NCBI RefSeq assembly: GCF_001713395.1
Contig: NZ_CP016450.1
Coordinates: 558,001 to 622,000 of the forward strand
Length of the DNA: 64,000 nucleotides
Origin: Sinorhizobium sp. RAC02
GTDB taxonomy: Bacteria; Pseudomonadota; Alphaproteobacteria; Rhizobiales; Rhizobiaceae
Reading direction: 5' to 3'
This document shows positions 35,123-43,804 of this stretch, piece after piece (within the stretch, counting starts at the first letter, position 1; each line of letters starts with the position of its first letter). The position numbers and the translations under genes were made by a program. The notes beneath the pieces were generated by a model. It ran no database searches. It worked only from the letters and a program-made list of their open reading frames with translations, and was not told the origin of the DNA.

Positions 35123-35722
35123 CTATTTCTGCTTCTGCGGATAGATCGTCTCGCCGCGTTTCAGCATGGCCACGAAAGTGTCGACGTTTCGCTTGCGCGC
35201 GGCATCCGTCTTGATGTTGTGCATGCGAAAGGCCAGCGCAAAGCGGTTCTGTTCGGTGAGCTTGCCGAACAGCTCCTTCGCTGCCGGCTCCGCGTCGATG
35301 GCTGTCTGGAGGTCGGGCGGGATTTTCAGGTCCTTGCCGCTGCCGTAGGCCTTGTCCCAGCGGCCGTCCGCCTTTGCGGCGTCCACCTGTTTGAGGCCGT
35401 GTTCGGTCATCCGGCCATCGGCGATCAGTCTGCCGACCGTCTCGACATTCTTCTTGCTCCACACGCTCTTCTTGCCGCGCGGGCAGTAGCGCTGGAAGAA
35501 GCTCTTCTCGTCCAGTCCCTTGCGGATGGCATCGATCCAGCCCCAGCACAGCACGGCCTCGATAGCCTCTTCCGCGTTTATGGATTTCAGGCCGGAGCCG
35601 CGCTTTTGGATCTTGATCCAGACTTCGGGAGCGGTGTCATGGTTTTCGGCAAGCCAGCGATATAAGCTGTCCGGGTCGGCGAATTCCCGGACATGGGCAG
35701 GGTTGATTTCCACAGGCGCCAT
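35123..35722 (-). CDS. YdeI/OmdA-family protein
   Basis: A 199-residue soluble protein. The N-terminal domain contains YRWLAENHDTAPEVWIKIQK, VLCWGWIDAIRKGLD and FFQRYCPRGKKSVWSKKNVE, the pattern of YdeI/OmpD-associated (OmdA-like) proteins. The C-terminal half is helical and lysine-rich, ending ETIYPQKQK. Some relatives are linked to peptide or bacteriocin resistance, but the biochemical role is unknown. The ATG chosen has AAGGGG upstream; a GTG eight codons earlier is possible. It converges on the GH25 gene. Confidence 0.8.
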   Translation of the reverse strand: MAPVEINPAHVREFADPDSLYRWLAENHDTAPEVWIKIQKRGSGLKSINAEEAIEAVLCWGWIDAIRKGLDEKSFFQRYCPRGKKSVWSKKNVETVGRLIADGRMTEHGLKQVDAAKADGRWDKAYGSGKDLKIPPDLQTAIDAEPAAKELFGKLTEQNRFALAFRMHNIKTDAARKRNVDTFVAMLKRGETIYPQKQK

Positions 35723-35886
35723 CGCGTTTTTCCCCTTGTCGACCACCGGACGTGGCCGCTTTGCATCGCTCGGGCGGAATGAACGACCGGTGCCGCGAAT
35801 GTGATGCCTTTGCTTCTTGCCAGCCGACCTGTCGTTTGGCTAGCCATCGGTTTCAATCTGTCTATCCCATTGGAGTCTTATCGAGA

Positions 35887-36609
35887 ATGCCTACGGTGTG
35901 CTCATTGTCGCGCAGAGCCTTTTTCCTCGGCGCTGCGGCGACGCTTGCGGGCTGCGCAACCACGGAAACGTCGGTCAAGGTCGCGCCGGTACCGCAAAAG
36001 GTCAGTTATCCCATCGTACCGGCAGCGGACGAGGAACTGGCGGCGCGCTATGCGGCCGTCGAGGACGGCGGTCATCTCATCCCCGCCATCCCCTATACGA
36101 AGATCGATCCGAAATATTATCGACAGCGCGTGAAGGACCCGACCGGCGAGGCGCCGGGCACCGTGGTCGTCGATACGCCCGGCCGCTTCCTCTACGTGGT
36201 GGAGCCGGGTGGCACGGCCATGCGCTATGGCGTCGGCATCGGCCGCGACGGCTTTGCCTGGGAAGGCGAGGGCATCATTCACTGGCGCCAGCCCTGGCCG
36301 CGCTGGAAGGTGCCGGCCGACATGATCGCGCGTACGCCGAGCCTTGCAAAATACTCCGTCGAGAATGGCGGCATGGAGCCGGGTATCAAGAACCCGCTCG
36401 GAGCGCGCGCGCTCTACATCTTCCAGAACGGCAAGGACACGCTTTATCGCCTGCACGGCTCGCCGGACTGGGCGTCGATCGGCAAGGCGACCTCGTCGGG
36501 CTGCGTGCGGTTGATCAATCAGGATGTGCTCGATCTCTACAAGCGCGTGCCCTATCACGCCCGCATCGTCGTGCATCAGGGGCCGATGGGGGCTGCGGCC
36601 GGCGCTTAA
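35887..36609 (+). CDS. L,D-transpeptidase (ErfK/YkuD family), exported lipoprotein
   Basis: A 240-residue periplasmic enzyme that would cross-link peptidoglycan or anchor proteins to it. The N-terminus reads SLSRRAFFLGAAATLAGC, which looks like a combined twin-arginine signal and lipobox. The YkuD domain covers about 95-235. The catalytic motif is HGSPDWASIGKATSSGCVRL, with the nucleophile Cys in SSGCVRL, followed by INQDVLDL. AT-rich DNA lies upstream and no good ribosome site was noted, so the start is likely but not certain. Confidence 0.88.
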   Translation: MPTVCSLSRRAFFLGAAATLAGCATTETSVKVAPVPQKVSYPIVPAADEELAARYAAVEDGGHLIPAIPYTKIDPKYYRQRVKDPTGEAPGTVVVDTPGRFLYVVEPGGTAMRYGVGIGRDGFAWEGEGIIHWRQPWPRWKVPADMIARTPSLAKYSVENGGMEPGIKNPLGARALYIFQNGKDTLYRLHGSPDWASIGKATSSGCVRLINQDVLDLYKRVPYHARIVVHQGPMGAAAGA

Positions 36610-36712
36610 AGCAATTCCAGCAAAAGTGCGCAGCGGTTTTGCGTTCGGAAGTGCGTAAAAACAAAGAGATAGAGCTTTTCCGCGATTCGAAGAAAAGCGG
36701 AAATGTTCTAAG
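36603..36712. repeat. Rhizobial-type dispersed intergenic repeat
   Basis: The segment after the transpeptidase gene contains GCAGCGGTTTTGCGTTCGGA then an AAAACAAAGAGATAGAGC stretch and a hairpin built on GCTTTTC/GAAAAGC. I recognise this arrangement as a short element common between genes in rhizobial genomes; no second copy is present in the window. It may also serve as the terminator between the converging transpeptidase and SDR genes. Confidence 0.5.
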
Positions 36713-37469
36713 TGACGGTCTCGCCGCCGTCGACGACAAGGATCTGGCCGGTCATGTAGCTTGACCGGTCGGAGACGAGGAAGAGGATCGGTTCGGCGAT
36801 CTCCTCCACATCGGCCCATCGGCCCATCGGCACCTTTTCCTTGATATAGGCCTCGATCGCCTCGCGCCCGCCCATCTGGGTGATGAAGGGCGCGTTGAAG
36901 GGCGTGTCGACCCAGCCGGGGCAGAGCGCGTTGACGCGGATGCCGTGCCCGGCATAGTCGCCGGCCATCTGCTTGGTCATGGCGATGACGGCGTGCTTCG
37001 TCGTCGTATAGGCGATCATCTCGCGGTCGTAGAGCACGCCGGAGGAGGAGGCGGTGTTGAGGATGACGCCCTTGCCCTGCGCCTTCATGGCCGGCATGAC
37101 GAGGCGGGCCGCCATCAGGTGGGCGCGCACATTGAGGTTCCAGGAAAGATCCAAACCATCGAGCGGCACGCTTTCGAGGTCGCCGGCAACTTGAGCGCCC
37201 GCATGGTTGTGTAGGATATCGACGCGGCCATGGCGGGAGAGCACTCCGGCGACCGCCATCTTCAGTTCCACGTCGTCGGTGACGTCGACGATGACCGCCT
37301 CCGCCTTGCCGCCATCCGCGCGGATGAAATCGACGGTCTCGGCGGCACGCGTCTCGTTGAGGTCTGCAACGCAGACCGTGGCGCCCTCGCGCGCCATGAT
37401 GCGCGCGCCGGCCCGGCCGATGCCGGAGCCCGCTCCTGTGATAATGGCGACACGGTTCTTCAGGATCAT
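36708..37469 (-). CDS. SDR-family oxidoreductase
   Basis: A 253-residue short-chain dehydrogenase. The NAD(P) motif is ITGAGSGIGRAGARI (about 10-24), with an acidic residue (VADLN) after beta-2 that favours NAD. The usual NNAG reads HNHAGA. The catalytic residues are in NTASSSGVLYDREMIAYTTTK (Ser, Tyr and Lys), and the C-terminus VDGGETVT is typical. It starts five bases after the PotC-like permease gene, so it is part of the importer operon and probably oxidises or reduces the imported compound or a product of it. The substrate is unknown. Confidence 0.85.
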   Translation of the reverse strand: MILKNRVAIITGAGSGIGRAGARIMAREGATVCVADLNETRAAETVDFIRADGGKAEAVIVDVTDDVELKMAVAGVLSRHGRVDILHNHAGAQVAGDLESVPLDGLDLSWNLNVRAHLMAARLVMPAMKAQGKGVILNTASSSGVLYDREMIAYTTTKHAVIAMTKQMAGDYAGHGIRVNALCPGWVDTPFNAPFITQMGGREAIEAYIKEKVPMGRWADVEEIAEPILFLVSDRSSYMTGQILVVDGGETVT

Positions 37470-37474
37470 CGGTC

Positions 37475-38299
37475 TCACTCCCCGGCAGTCGTTTTTCTGG
37501 TTTTTTCCCGCATCAGCACGCGGGCAATCACGATCAACAGCAGCGATGCGACCAGAACCATGGTGGCGATGGCGTTGACCTCCGGCGTCACGCCGCGGCG
37601 AATCGAAGCGAAGACATAGATCGGCAACGTCGTCTTCGAGCCCGCGACAAAGAATGCCACGATGAAATCGTCGAAGGAAAAGGTGAAGGCGAGCAGGAAG
37701 CCGGCGAGCACGGAGGGCAGGATCTGCGGCAGCACGATCTGGCGAAACGTCGTCAGTGGCGTGGCATAGAGATCGGCCGACGCCTCGACGATATCGCGCC
37801 CGAGCGTGGCGATGCGGGCCTTCACGATCATGGTGACGAGCGCCATGGTGAAGAGACCATGTGCGGCTATGATCGAGCCATAGCCGAGGCCGAACTGCGG
37901 CGGCCTTTCGCCGGGCCACAGGCCGGCGATGGCCGGATTGATGACGCCAAAGACCGCGACGAGCGCCACCAGTGTTGCAATGCCGATCACCACGCCCGGC
38001 ACGACGATCGCTGCGGCAAGAAGGCCATCGAACACCGCGCGGGCGCGGCTTCCCAGCCGTTCGAGACCAAGGGCTGCCATCGTGCCGAAGACGGCGGCGA
38101 GCGTGGCGCTGACGACGGCGATGATCAGGCTGTTTTGCAGCGCGGTGACGAGGAACGGATTGGCCAGCGCCTTGCCGTACCATTGCGCGGAGAATCCGGT
38201 GAACTCGCTCGCATTGCGCCCTGCATTGAAGGAGAACAGCACGACGAGCGCGATCGGCGCATAGAGGAAGAGGTAGACGGAAGTGATCAGAGCGCGCAT
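37475..38299 (-). CDS. Spermidine/putrescine-type ABC transporter permease (PotC-like)
   Basis: A 274-residue inner-membrane permease with six helices. It begins MRALITSVYLFLYAPIALVV, typical of PotC/PotI. The EAA loop is EASADLYATPLTTFRQIVLP. It starts on the last base of the PotB-like gene and is followed closely by the SDR gene. Confidence 0.87.
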   Translation of the reverse strand: MRALITSVYLFLYAPIALVVLFSFNAGRNASEFTGFSAQWYGKALANPFLVTALQNSLIIAVVSATLAAVFGTMAALGLERLGSRARAVFDGLLAAAIVVPGVVIGIATLVALVAVFGVINPAIAGLWPGERPPQFGLGYGSIIAAHGLFTMALVTMIVKARIATLGRDIVEASADLYATPLTTFRQIVLPQILPSVLAGFLLAFTFSFDDFIVAFFVAGSKTTLPIYVFASIRRGVTPEVNAIATMVLVASLLLIVIARVLMREKTRKTTAGE

Positions 38300-39165
38300 C
38301 AGACGAGGTCCACCTGTCTGGTGCCGGAAATGCGCCAGGCGATGCGCATCGCGACCATCAGCACCACCACGACCACGGCGACGAGTGTCACGGCAATCGC
38401 CGAGCCGAACGGCCAGTTGCGCGATTGCAGGAAGAGGTCGACCAGCGCGTTACCGATGAAGAACACCTTTCCGCCGCCCAGAAGCTGCGGAATGAGATAC
38501 TCGCCGAGCAGCAGGATGGTGACGAGTGCCACGCCCGTCATGACGCCCGGCAGCGAGAGCGGCAGGGTGACGGAGAAAAAGGTCGAGACCGGTTTTGCGC
38601 CAAGATCGGCAGAGGCCTCCAGCAGCCGGAGGTCGAGTTTTTCGAGGCTGACATAGATCGGCATGATCATCAGCGGCAGGTAGCCGTAGACGATGCCGAG
38701 CAATACGGCGCCCGGTGTGTTGAGCAGGCGGACGTCCGCGATGCCGATCATGTCGAGCAGGTTCGGGAGGCCGCGCGAACCGAGGATGTACATCCAGGCA
38801 TAGGTGCGCACGAGCAGGCTCGTCCAGAACGGCACGACGACCAGCGAGACGAGCAGCAGGCGATACCGCGGGGGTGCTTTGACCGCGAGGTAATAGGCCG
38901 TCGGGTAGGCGACGATCAGGCAGACAAAGGCGCCGACGGGCGCCAGCAGCAGCGTGTTCCAGTAGGCGGCGGCGCGGGCCGGCAGGTTGGCATATTGCGC
39001 GAAGGTGAAGGCCGGCTGGTATCCGCCCGCCGGTCCGCGCTCGCCGACGGAAAACACCACCATGGCGATGAAGGGCAGCACGAGGAAGACGAACAGCCAG
39101 AGGGACGCCGGCGCCAGCAGCGCCGTCGTCACCAATCGTCTCTTCGTCGTCATCGTCAGGGGCAT
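38299..39165 (-). CDS. Spermidine/putrescine-type ABC transporter permease (PotB-like)
   Basis: A 288-residue permease with six helices and the EAA loop EASADLGAKPVSTFFSVTLP near residue 185. The N-terminal segment (TTKRRLVTTALLAPASLWLF) is the usual short cytoplasmic tail and first helix. ACAGGA precedes the ATG at some distance; ATG 39153 is an alternative. A 273-base spacer with a palindromic repeat separates it from the binding-protein gene, a layout repeated in the ydc operon. Confidence 0.86.
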   Translation of the reverse strand: MPLTMTTKRRLVTTALLAPASLWLFVFLVLPFIAMVVFSVGERGPAGGYQPAFTFAQYANLPARAAAYWNTLLLAPVGAFVCLIVAYPTAYYLAVKAPPRYRLLLVSLVVVPFWTSLLVRTYAWMYILGSRGLPNLLDMIGIADVRLLNTPGAVLLGIVYGYLPLMIMPIYVSLEKLDLRLLEASADLGAKPVSTFFSVTLPLSLPGVMTGVALVTILLLGEYLIPQLLGGGKVFFIGNALVDLFLQSRNWPFGSAIAVTLVAVVVVVLMVAMRIAWRISGTRQVDLV

Positions 39166-39252
39166 AACTTCGGGTCCTGTTGCGTATTCATCCGGCCAGC
39201 CTGCCGCTGGTTCCTCGTGTGCGGCAGGGCACTCGGGTATGTGGTTGCCACT

Positions 39253-39377
39253 TTCCCCTTCTCCCCGCCGGGGAGAAGGGGCCCCGAAGGGGCGGATGAG
39301 GGGGCAAGCGTGCCGTCTTTCGCCGGCGCCCCCTCATCCCGCTGCCGCGACCTTCTCCCCGCGGGGGAGAAGGGGCA
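39253..39377. repeat. RIME-like palindromic intergenic repeat, copy B
   Basis: Two hairpin modules, CCTTCTCCCCGCCGGGGAGAAGG and, after CCCTCATCCCGCTGCCGCGA, CCTTCTCCCCGCGGGGGAGA then AGG, occupy the 273-base gap between the binding-protein and permease genes. The CCCTCATCC and CCTTCTCCCC modules are shared with copies A (7197) and C (63498). The rest of the gap shows no gene. Confidence 0.75.
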
Positions 39378-39438
39378 GGAAGCACCCTTCGAATTCCATA
39401 AGCGGTTGCCTCGCCGCTTGGGGCTCTGTCCGCGCCGA

Positions 39439-40602
39439 CTACGCCGACTTGAACCGCGCCATCAGCTCCGCACGCGCCGGGTCGGTCAACGTCACCGCGG
39501 CGCCGAATTCCAGCGGCGTCAGGGCTGCTTCGTCCGGATAGACGATCTTGTTGCTGGTGATGTCCGCCGGCAGCAGCGACATTACGCGGCTGTCGGTCGT
39601 CGGCGCGCCGTTGGCGATGTGTTCCTTGACGGCGTTCTGCGGGTCCATCAGGAAGTTGAGCAGCGCATAGCCGGCCGGCTTGTTGGCGGCGCTCTTCGGA
39701 ACCGCGTAGAAATCCGACCAGATCTCGCCGCCGTCCGTGCCCAGCACGAACTGGATTTCCGGAATGTCGCGGTTGAGCTGCGCGCCGTCATTGGTCCAGC
39801 ACATGGTCATCCACGCGTCGGAAGCCCGCATGGAGGGCTGGTAGTCGCTGTTGATGGCGTAGAGGTGCGGCTTGACCTTGATCAGCAGTTCTTCCGCCTT
39901 GGCAAGTTCTTCCGCCTTCACAGAATTGAACGAGAAGCCGAGCGAGACGAGGGCATTGCCGATGGTGGTGAGCTGGTAATCGTGCACCATGGCGCGGCCG
40001 TCGGCCTCGGTCATGGCGAGTTCGAAGAAGTCCTTCCAGCTAGTGACCTTCGACTTCATCTTGTCGGAGTTGAAGGCGATGCCCGTCGTGCCCCAGTTCT
40101 TCGGCAGGGCGAAAACCTTGCCGTCGACGGTCCCTTCGTTGGTGAAGCGGGTGTTCTGCGTCTTCGGGTCGAAATTCGGCACCTTGGCGAGGTCGATCGG
40201 GTCGATCAGGCCGAGGCTCACATAGGTGGAGATCGTGTAGTTGGTCGGCACGAAGAGGTCCCAGCCGGTGCCGCCGGCCTGAAGCTTCGCCAGCATCTCT
40301 TCGTTCGAACCGAAGACGTTGACCTCGACGGCCACGCCGGTCGCCGCCGTGAAGGCTTCGAAGGTCGCCGGGTCGTGGTAGTTCGGCCAGGTGGCGAGCG
40401 ACATGGTGGAGCCGAGGTCTTCGGCCGCATGGGCTTCGGAGGTGAAGAGGCCCGGCTGGCGGGCGAGAACCGCTGCGGCAAGGCCAAGACCCGTGACGCC
40501 GAGAAAATGGCGGCGCGTAACCGAGCCGCGCTTCAGGCGCATAAATTCTTCCGTCAGGTCACGGGCGCTGATCGGGGCATTCTCTCTGAACCATTTCGAC
40601 AT
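39439..40602 (-). CDS. Spermidine/putrescine-type ABC transporter substrate-binding protein, Tat-exported
   Basis: A 387-residue PotD/PotF-like binding protein. After about 28 cytoplasmic residues a twin-arginine signal appears (SVTRRHFLGVTGLGLAAAV), ending near SEAHAAED. The mature part has the family motif ATWPNYHDPATFEAFTAATG and WDLFVPTNYTISTYV. AAGGGA lies nine bases before the ATG. The ligand is unknown; a polyamine or another small cation is the family expectation. It is the second gene of the operon. Confidence 0.87.
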   Translation of the reverse strand: MSKWFRENAPISARDLTEEFMRLKRGSVTRRHFLGVTGLGLAAAVLARQPGLFTSEAHAAEDLGSTMSLATWPNYHDPATFEAFTAATGVAVEVNVFGSNEEMLAKLQAGGTGWDLFVPTNYTISTYVSLGLIDPIDLAKVPNFDPKTQNTRFTNEGTVDGKVFALPKNWGTTGIAFNSDKMKSKVTSWKDFFELAMTEADGRAMVHDYQLTTIGNALVSLGFSFNSVKAEELAKAEELLIKVKPHLYAINSDYQPSMRASDAWMTMCWTNDGAQLNRDIPEIQFVLGTDGGEIWSDFYAVPKSAANKPAGYALLNFLMDPQNAVKEHIANGAPTTDSRVMSLLPADITSNKIVYPDEAALTPLEFGAAVTLTDPARAELMARFKSA

Positions 40603-40640
40603 CACACTGTTCCCTTGTTGTTGTGACGGGCCTGTTTCCC

Positions 40641-41717
40641 TCAGGCTGGAAAGATATGCGCAGTGCCGGGATCGAAGCTTATTGCGACCCGCTCGCCCGG
40701 TGCGACGAGGTCGTTTTCTGACTGGCTGTGGCGTTCGGCGGTGACCAGCAGGTCGCCGAGACCGGCGACCGAGACGGAATATTCGGCCGCCGAGCCGAGG
40801 AAGATGCGATGGGTGACGATGCCTTCGAGTGCAGCGCCCTCGGCCTGACGGGACAGGCGGATTGCCTCCGGCCGCAACGCGACGGTGACGGCGCCGGGGG
40901 CAAGCTCGCTGCGGGAGGCGGCAAGCGCCGAACCGTTGCGGAGGCGCACGGTGCCGCCGGCTTCCAGTATGCCATCGAGGCGGTTCGTCTTGCCGACGAA
41001 GTCGGCGACAAAGAGATCGGCCGGGCGGTCGTAGACTTCCTGCGGCGTGGCGAGCTGGCGGATGCTGCCGGCGCTCATCACGCAAACGAGGTCGCTCATC
41101 GAGAGCGCCTCTTCCTGATCGTGGGTGACGAGCACGAAGGTGATGCCGAGGTCGCGTTGAAGGGTTTGAAGCTCGATCTGCATGGCGGAGCGCAGCTTCT
41201 TGTCGAGGGCCGCTAGCGGCTCGTCGAGCAGCAGCACCGAGGGCTTGTTGACGAGGGCGCGGGCAAGCGCCACGCGCTGTTGCTGGCCGCCCGACATTTC
41301 ATGGATGCGGCGCTTGGCAAAACCGGAAAGGCGGACCATCTCCAGCGCCTCGCCGACGCGGCGGGAAATCTCCGCCGCCGGCAGTTTCGGCCGAAGCTGC
41401 TTCAGGCCGTAGGCGACGTTCTGCTCGACATCGAAGTGCGGGAAGAGGGCGTATTGCTGGAACACCATGTTGACGGGGCGTCGATAGGCCGGCACGCCAT
41501 TGACGACGCTGCCGGCGATCAACACCTCGCCTTCGCTCGGCTGCTCGAAGCCGCCGATCATGCGCAGACAGGTGGTCTTGCCGCAGCCGGAGGGGCCAAG
41601 CAGCGCCACGAAGGCGCCCTTCGGCACGGCGAGGTTGATGTCGGAGACCGCGGTCACCGCGCCATAGCGCTTGGTCACCGAACGGAACTCGATGTCGTTC
41701 GTTGGGGCGGATGTCAC
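40641..41717 (-). CDS. Spermidine/putrescine-type ABC transporter ATP-binding protein (PotA-like)
   Basis: A 358-residue ATPase. Walker A is GPSGCGKTT, the signature is MSGGQQQRVALARAL, Walker B is VLLLDEPLAALD and the switch is VTHDQEEAL. A C-terminal TOBE domain covers about 270-355. It is the first gene of the five-gene importer-SDR operon. The start is 197 bases from the divergent LuxR gene, with palindromes in between. Confidence 0.9.
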   Translation of the reverse strand: MTSAPTNDIEFRSVTKRYGAVTAVSDINLAVPKGAFVALLGPSGCGKTTCLRMIGGFEQPSEGEVLIAGSVVNGVPAYRRPVNMVFQQYALFPHFDVEQNVAYGLKQLRPKLPAAEISRRVGEALEMVRLSGFAKRRIHEMSGGQQQRVALARALVNKPSVLLLDEPLAALDKKLRSAMQIELQTLQRDLGITFVLVTHDQEEALSMSDLVCVMSAGSIRQLATPQEVYDRPADLFVADFVGKTNRLDGILEAGGTVRLRNGSALAASRSELAPGAVTVALRPEAIRLSRQAEGAALEGIVTHRIFLGSAAEYSVSVAGLGDLLVTAERHSQSENDLVAPGERVAISFDPGTAHIFPA

Positions 41718-41804
41718 GTCTGTTCCCTGCGGTTGTTGGTCTCTCAGCGATCTTTGCCGCTATGGCCACCGTCAACTCGAATGCTAGTCAGCGGCCTGCC
41801 GGTT

Positions 41805-41862
41805 GGTATATACCCCGAGAGAGGTATTTTATCCATAAATCGGCTGTGGGAGGAGTATATCC
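41805..41862. promoter_or_regulatory. Cluster of GGTAT/ATACC palindromes between importer operon and LuxR gene
   Basis: A perfect 10-base palindrome GGTATATACC lies at 41805-41814, followed by a further GGTAT at 41823 and a related GAGTATATCC at 41853-41862. They sit in the divergent intergenic region, 50-110 bases before the LuxR-type ATG. They may be operator sites for that regulator. No experiment or known consensus supports this. Confidence 0.3.
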
Positions 41863-41914
41863 CTGCGACGGCGGCAGAGGTTTACCGCGCGCGGAACTGG
41901 GGAGCAGAAACGCC

Positions 41915-42712
41915 ATGCAGGTCGATTTCAAGGCACTTTTCCATACGCTTGCCGACTGGACGGCGGCTGCGGAGACGTCGGATCGGAAGACGGGCGAAAC
42001 CTTGCTGGCAATGATGCGGGCGCTCGTGCGCTTCGACGACATGGTCATCTTCGCCTATCGCGACAAGGCCCGGCCAATCGACCTGTTCAGCACCTTCGAT
42101 GCGGATGACCATCATGTCTTCGTGACGCTTTACCAGGCCGGACCCTATTTGCTCGATCCGTTCTACCACACGGCGCGTGCGGCCCGGGCCGGCGTGTTCC
42201 GCATGCGCGAGCTGGCGCCGGATCGCTTCTTCTCCAGCGAATATTACCGCACTTACTACTCTCAGACCCGGCTTGCCGAAGAGCTCGGCTTCTTTGTGCC
42301 GACCGCCGATGGTGTCACGGTCGTTGTCTCGTTGATGCGGCGGGAGAAGACCGGCATCTTCCCGGCTGCGGAATACGGGTTGCTTAACGATGTGGAACCC
42401 TTCGCCACCGCCTTCGTGCGCCGGGCCTGGGGTGATCTAGCTGGGCGCTTTGCGGATACGGGGCAGGGGCGCGGACGGCGCAGTGAGCCGGTGAGTGCGG
42501 CGGACCGCGTCTGGCGTAGGCTCAATCTTACGGACCGCGAGGCCTCGATCATCGAACTGGTGCTGCAGGGCCATTCGTCGGAATCGATCGGGCTGAAGCT
42601 CGATATCTCGACCGGTACGGTGAAGGTCCACCGCCGTAACGTCTACCGCAAGCTCGGGATTTCCTCGCAGATCCAGTTGCTGTCGATTTATCTGAAGAAC
42701 TTGCAATCCTAG
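41915..42712 (+). CDS. LuxR-family helix-turn-helix regulator
   Basis: A 265-residue regulator. The C-terminal DNA-binding domain (about 200-262) reads LNLTDREASIIELVLQGHSS, IGLKLDISTGTVKVHRRNVY and RKLGIS, a typical GerE/LuxR HTH. The N-terminal 190 residues match no sensor I can name; they are aromatic-rich and lack a membrane helix. The start at 41915 has GGGAG about 11 bases upstream; the frame is open further upstream. It is divergent from the importer-SDR operon, its likely target. Confidence 0.8.
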   Translation: MQVDFKALFHTLADWTAAAETSDRKTGETLLAMMRALVRFDDMVIFAYRDKARPIDLFSTFDADDHHVFVTLYQAGPYLLDPFYHTARAARAGVFRMRELAPDRFFSSEYYRTYYSQTRLAEELGFFVPTADGVTVVVSLMRREKTGIFPAAEYGLLNDVEPFATAFVRRAWGDLAGRFADTGQGRGRRSEPVSAADRVWRRLNLTDREASIIELVLQGHSSESIGLKLDISTGTVKVHRRNVYRKLGISSQIQLLSIYLKNLQS

Positions 42713-42764
42713 TCAGGACGACAAACCCTGGTCAGGGTTGGGAAAGCACGCCTCGTCCTCCTCC

Positions 42765-42838
42765 GTCATCCTCGGGCTTGGCCCGAGGATCCATGCGGCA
42801 GGTGTGGCGTGGATGGTCGGGTCAGGCCCGACCATGAC
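42765..42838. repeat. Palindromic intergenic repeat, degenerate relative of 11840 element
   Basis: The left arm (GTCATCCTCGGGCTTGGCCC then GAGGATCCA) matches the 11840 element at nearly every base. The right arm has diverged to TGGATGGTCGGGTCAGGCCC then GACCATGAC. Each arm folds on itself. It lies between the converging LuxR and ribH genes. Confidence 0.7.
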
Positions 42839-42859
42839 GGAGAGTGGGACGGAGCTCGC

Positions 42860-42890
42860 CAACAAAAAAGCCCGGCATCGCTGCCGGGCT
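42860..42890 (-). terminator. Rho-independent terminator of ribH2
   Basis: On the minus strand AGCCCGGCA and TGCCGGGCT pair perfectly over nine bases with a four-base loop, followed by TTTTTTGTT. It lies about 70 bases after the ribH2 stop. Confidence 0.85.
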
Positions 42891-42958
42891 CCCTTGAGTC
42901 TTTTCAACGGTTTGCCACCTCATCCTGTCGGATTGAGTCAGGCCATTGAGATGTTGAT

Positions 42959-43465
<507 letters not shown>

Positions 43466-43537
43466 TCAATGATCCCCTTGGGCGAACACGCATGAGGCAC
43501 GCTGACCCACCTTGCGGCGGGTGCCTCCTGCTTGCTC

Positions 43538-43691
43538 TCTTCCATCCGGACTATGACCGTCGGCTCCGGCATCGCACCGGATCTGCTGACCCTTCCGTTT
43601 TGGCGGAAGGCGCTCGCGGGCTCCGGAATGCTTCCTGTCGGGAAGAATGGCCGATACCGCCGGTGGGGAGTTTCACCCCGCCCTGAGAACG
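43538..43691 (-). promoter_or_regulatory. FMN riboswitch (RFN element)
   Basis: Read on the minus strand from 43691, the conserved RFN segments appear in order: GTTCTCAGGGCGGGGTGAAA, CTCCCCACCGGCGGTAT, AGCCCGCGAGCGCC, GGTCAGCAGATCCGGT and CCGACGGTCATAGTCCGGAT then GGAAGAGAG. It binds FMN and represses the downstream gene. Between it and ribH2, CAAGGG (43480-43475) can pair with CCCTTG (43453-43448), and that second arm abuts the AAAGG ribosome site. This suggests translational control, which is inference. The rest of 43436-43804 holds no gene. Confidence 0.95.
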
Positions 43692-43804
43692 ATGGAAGCT
43701 TAGCCGGCCACCGCACGGAGATCAAATCCGCAGGCGACGGAAAACGCACAATTCACGACAGATTTTTCCAAGCCTTCTGCAAGGCTTGGAATGAAACTGC
43801 CGTC

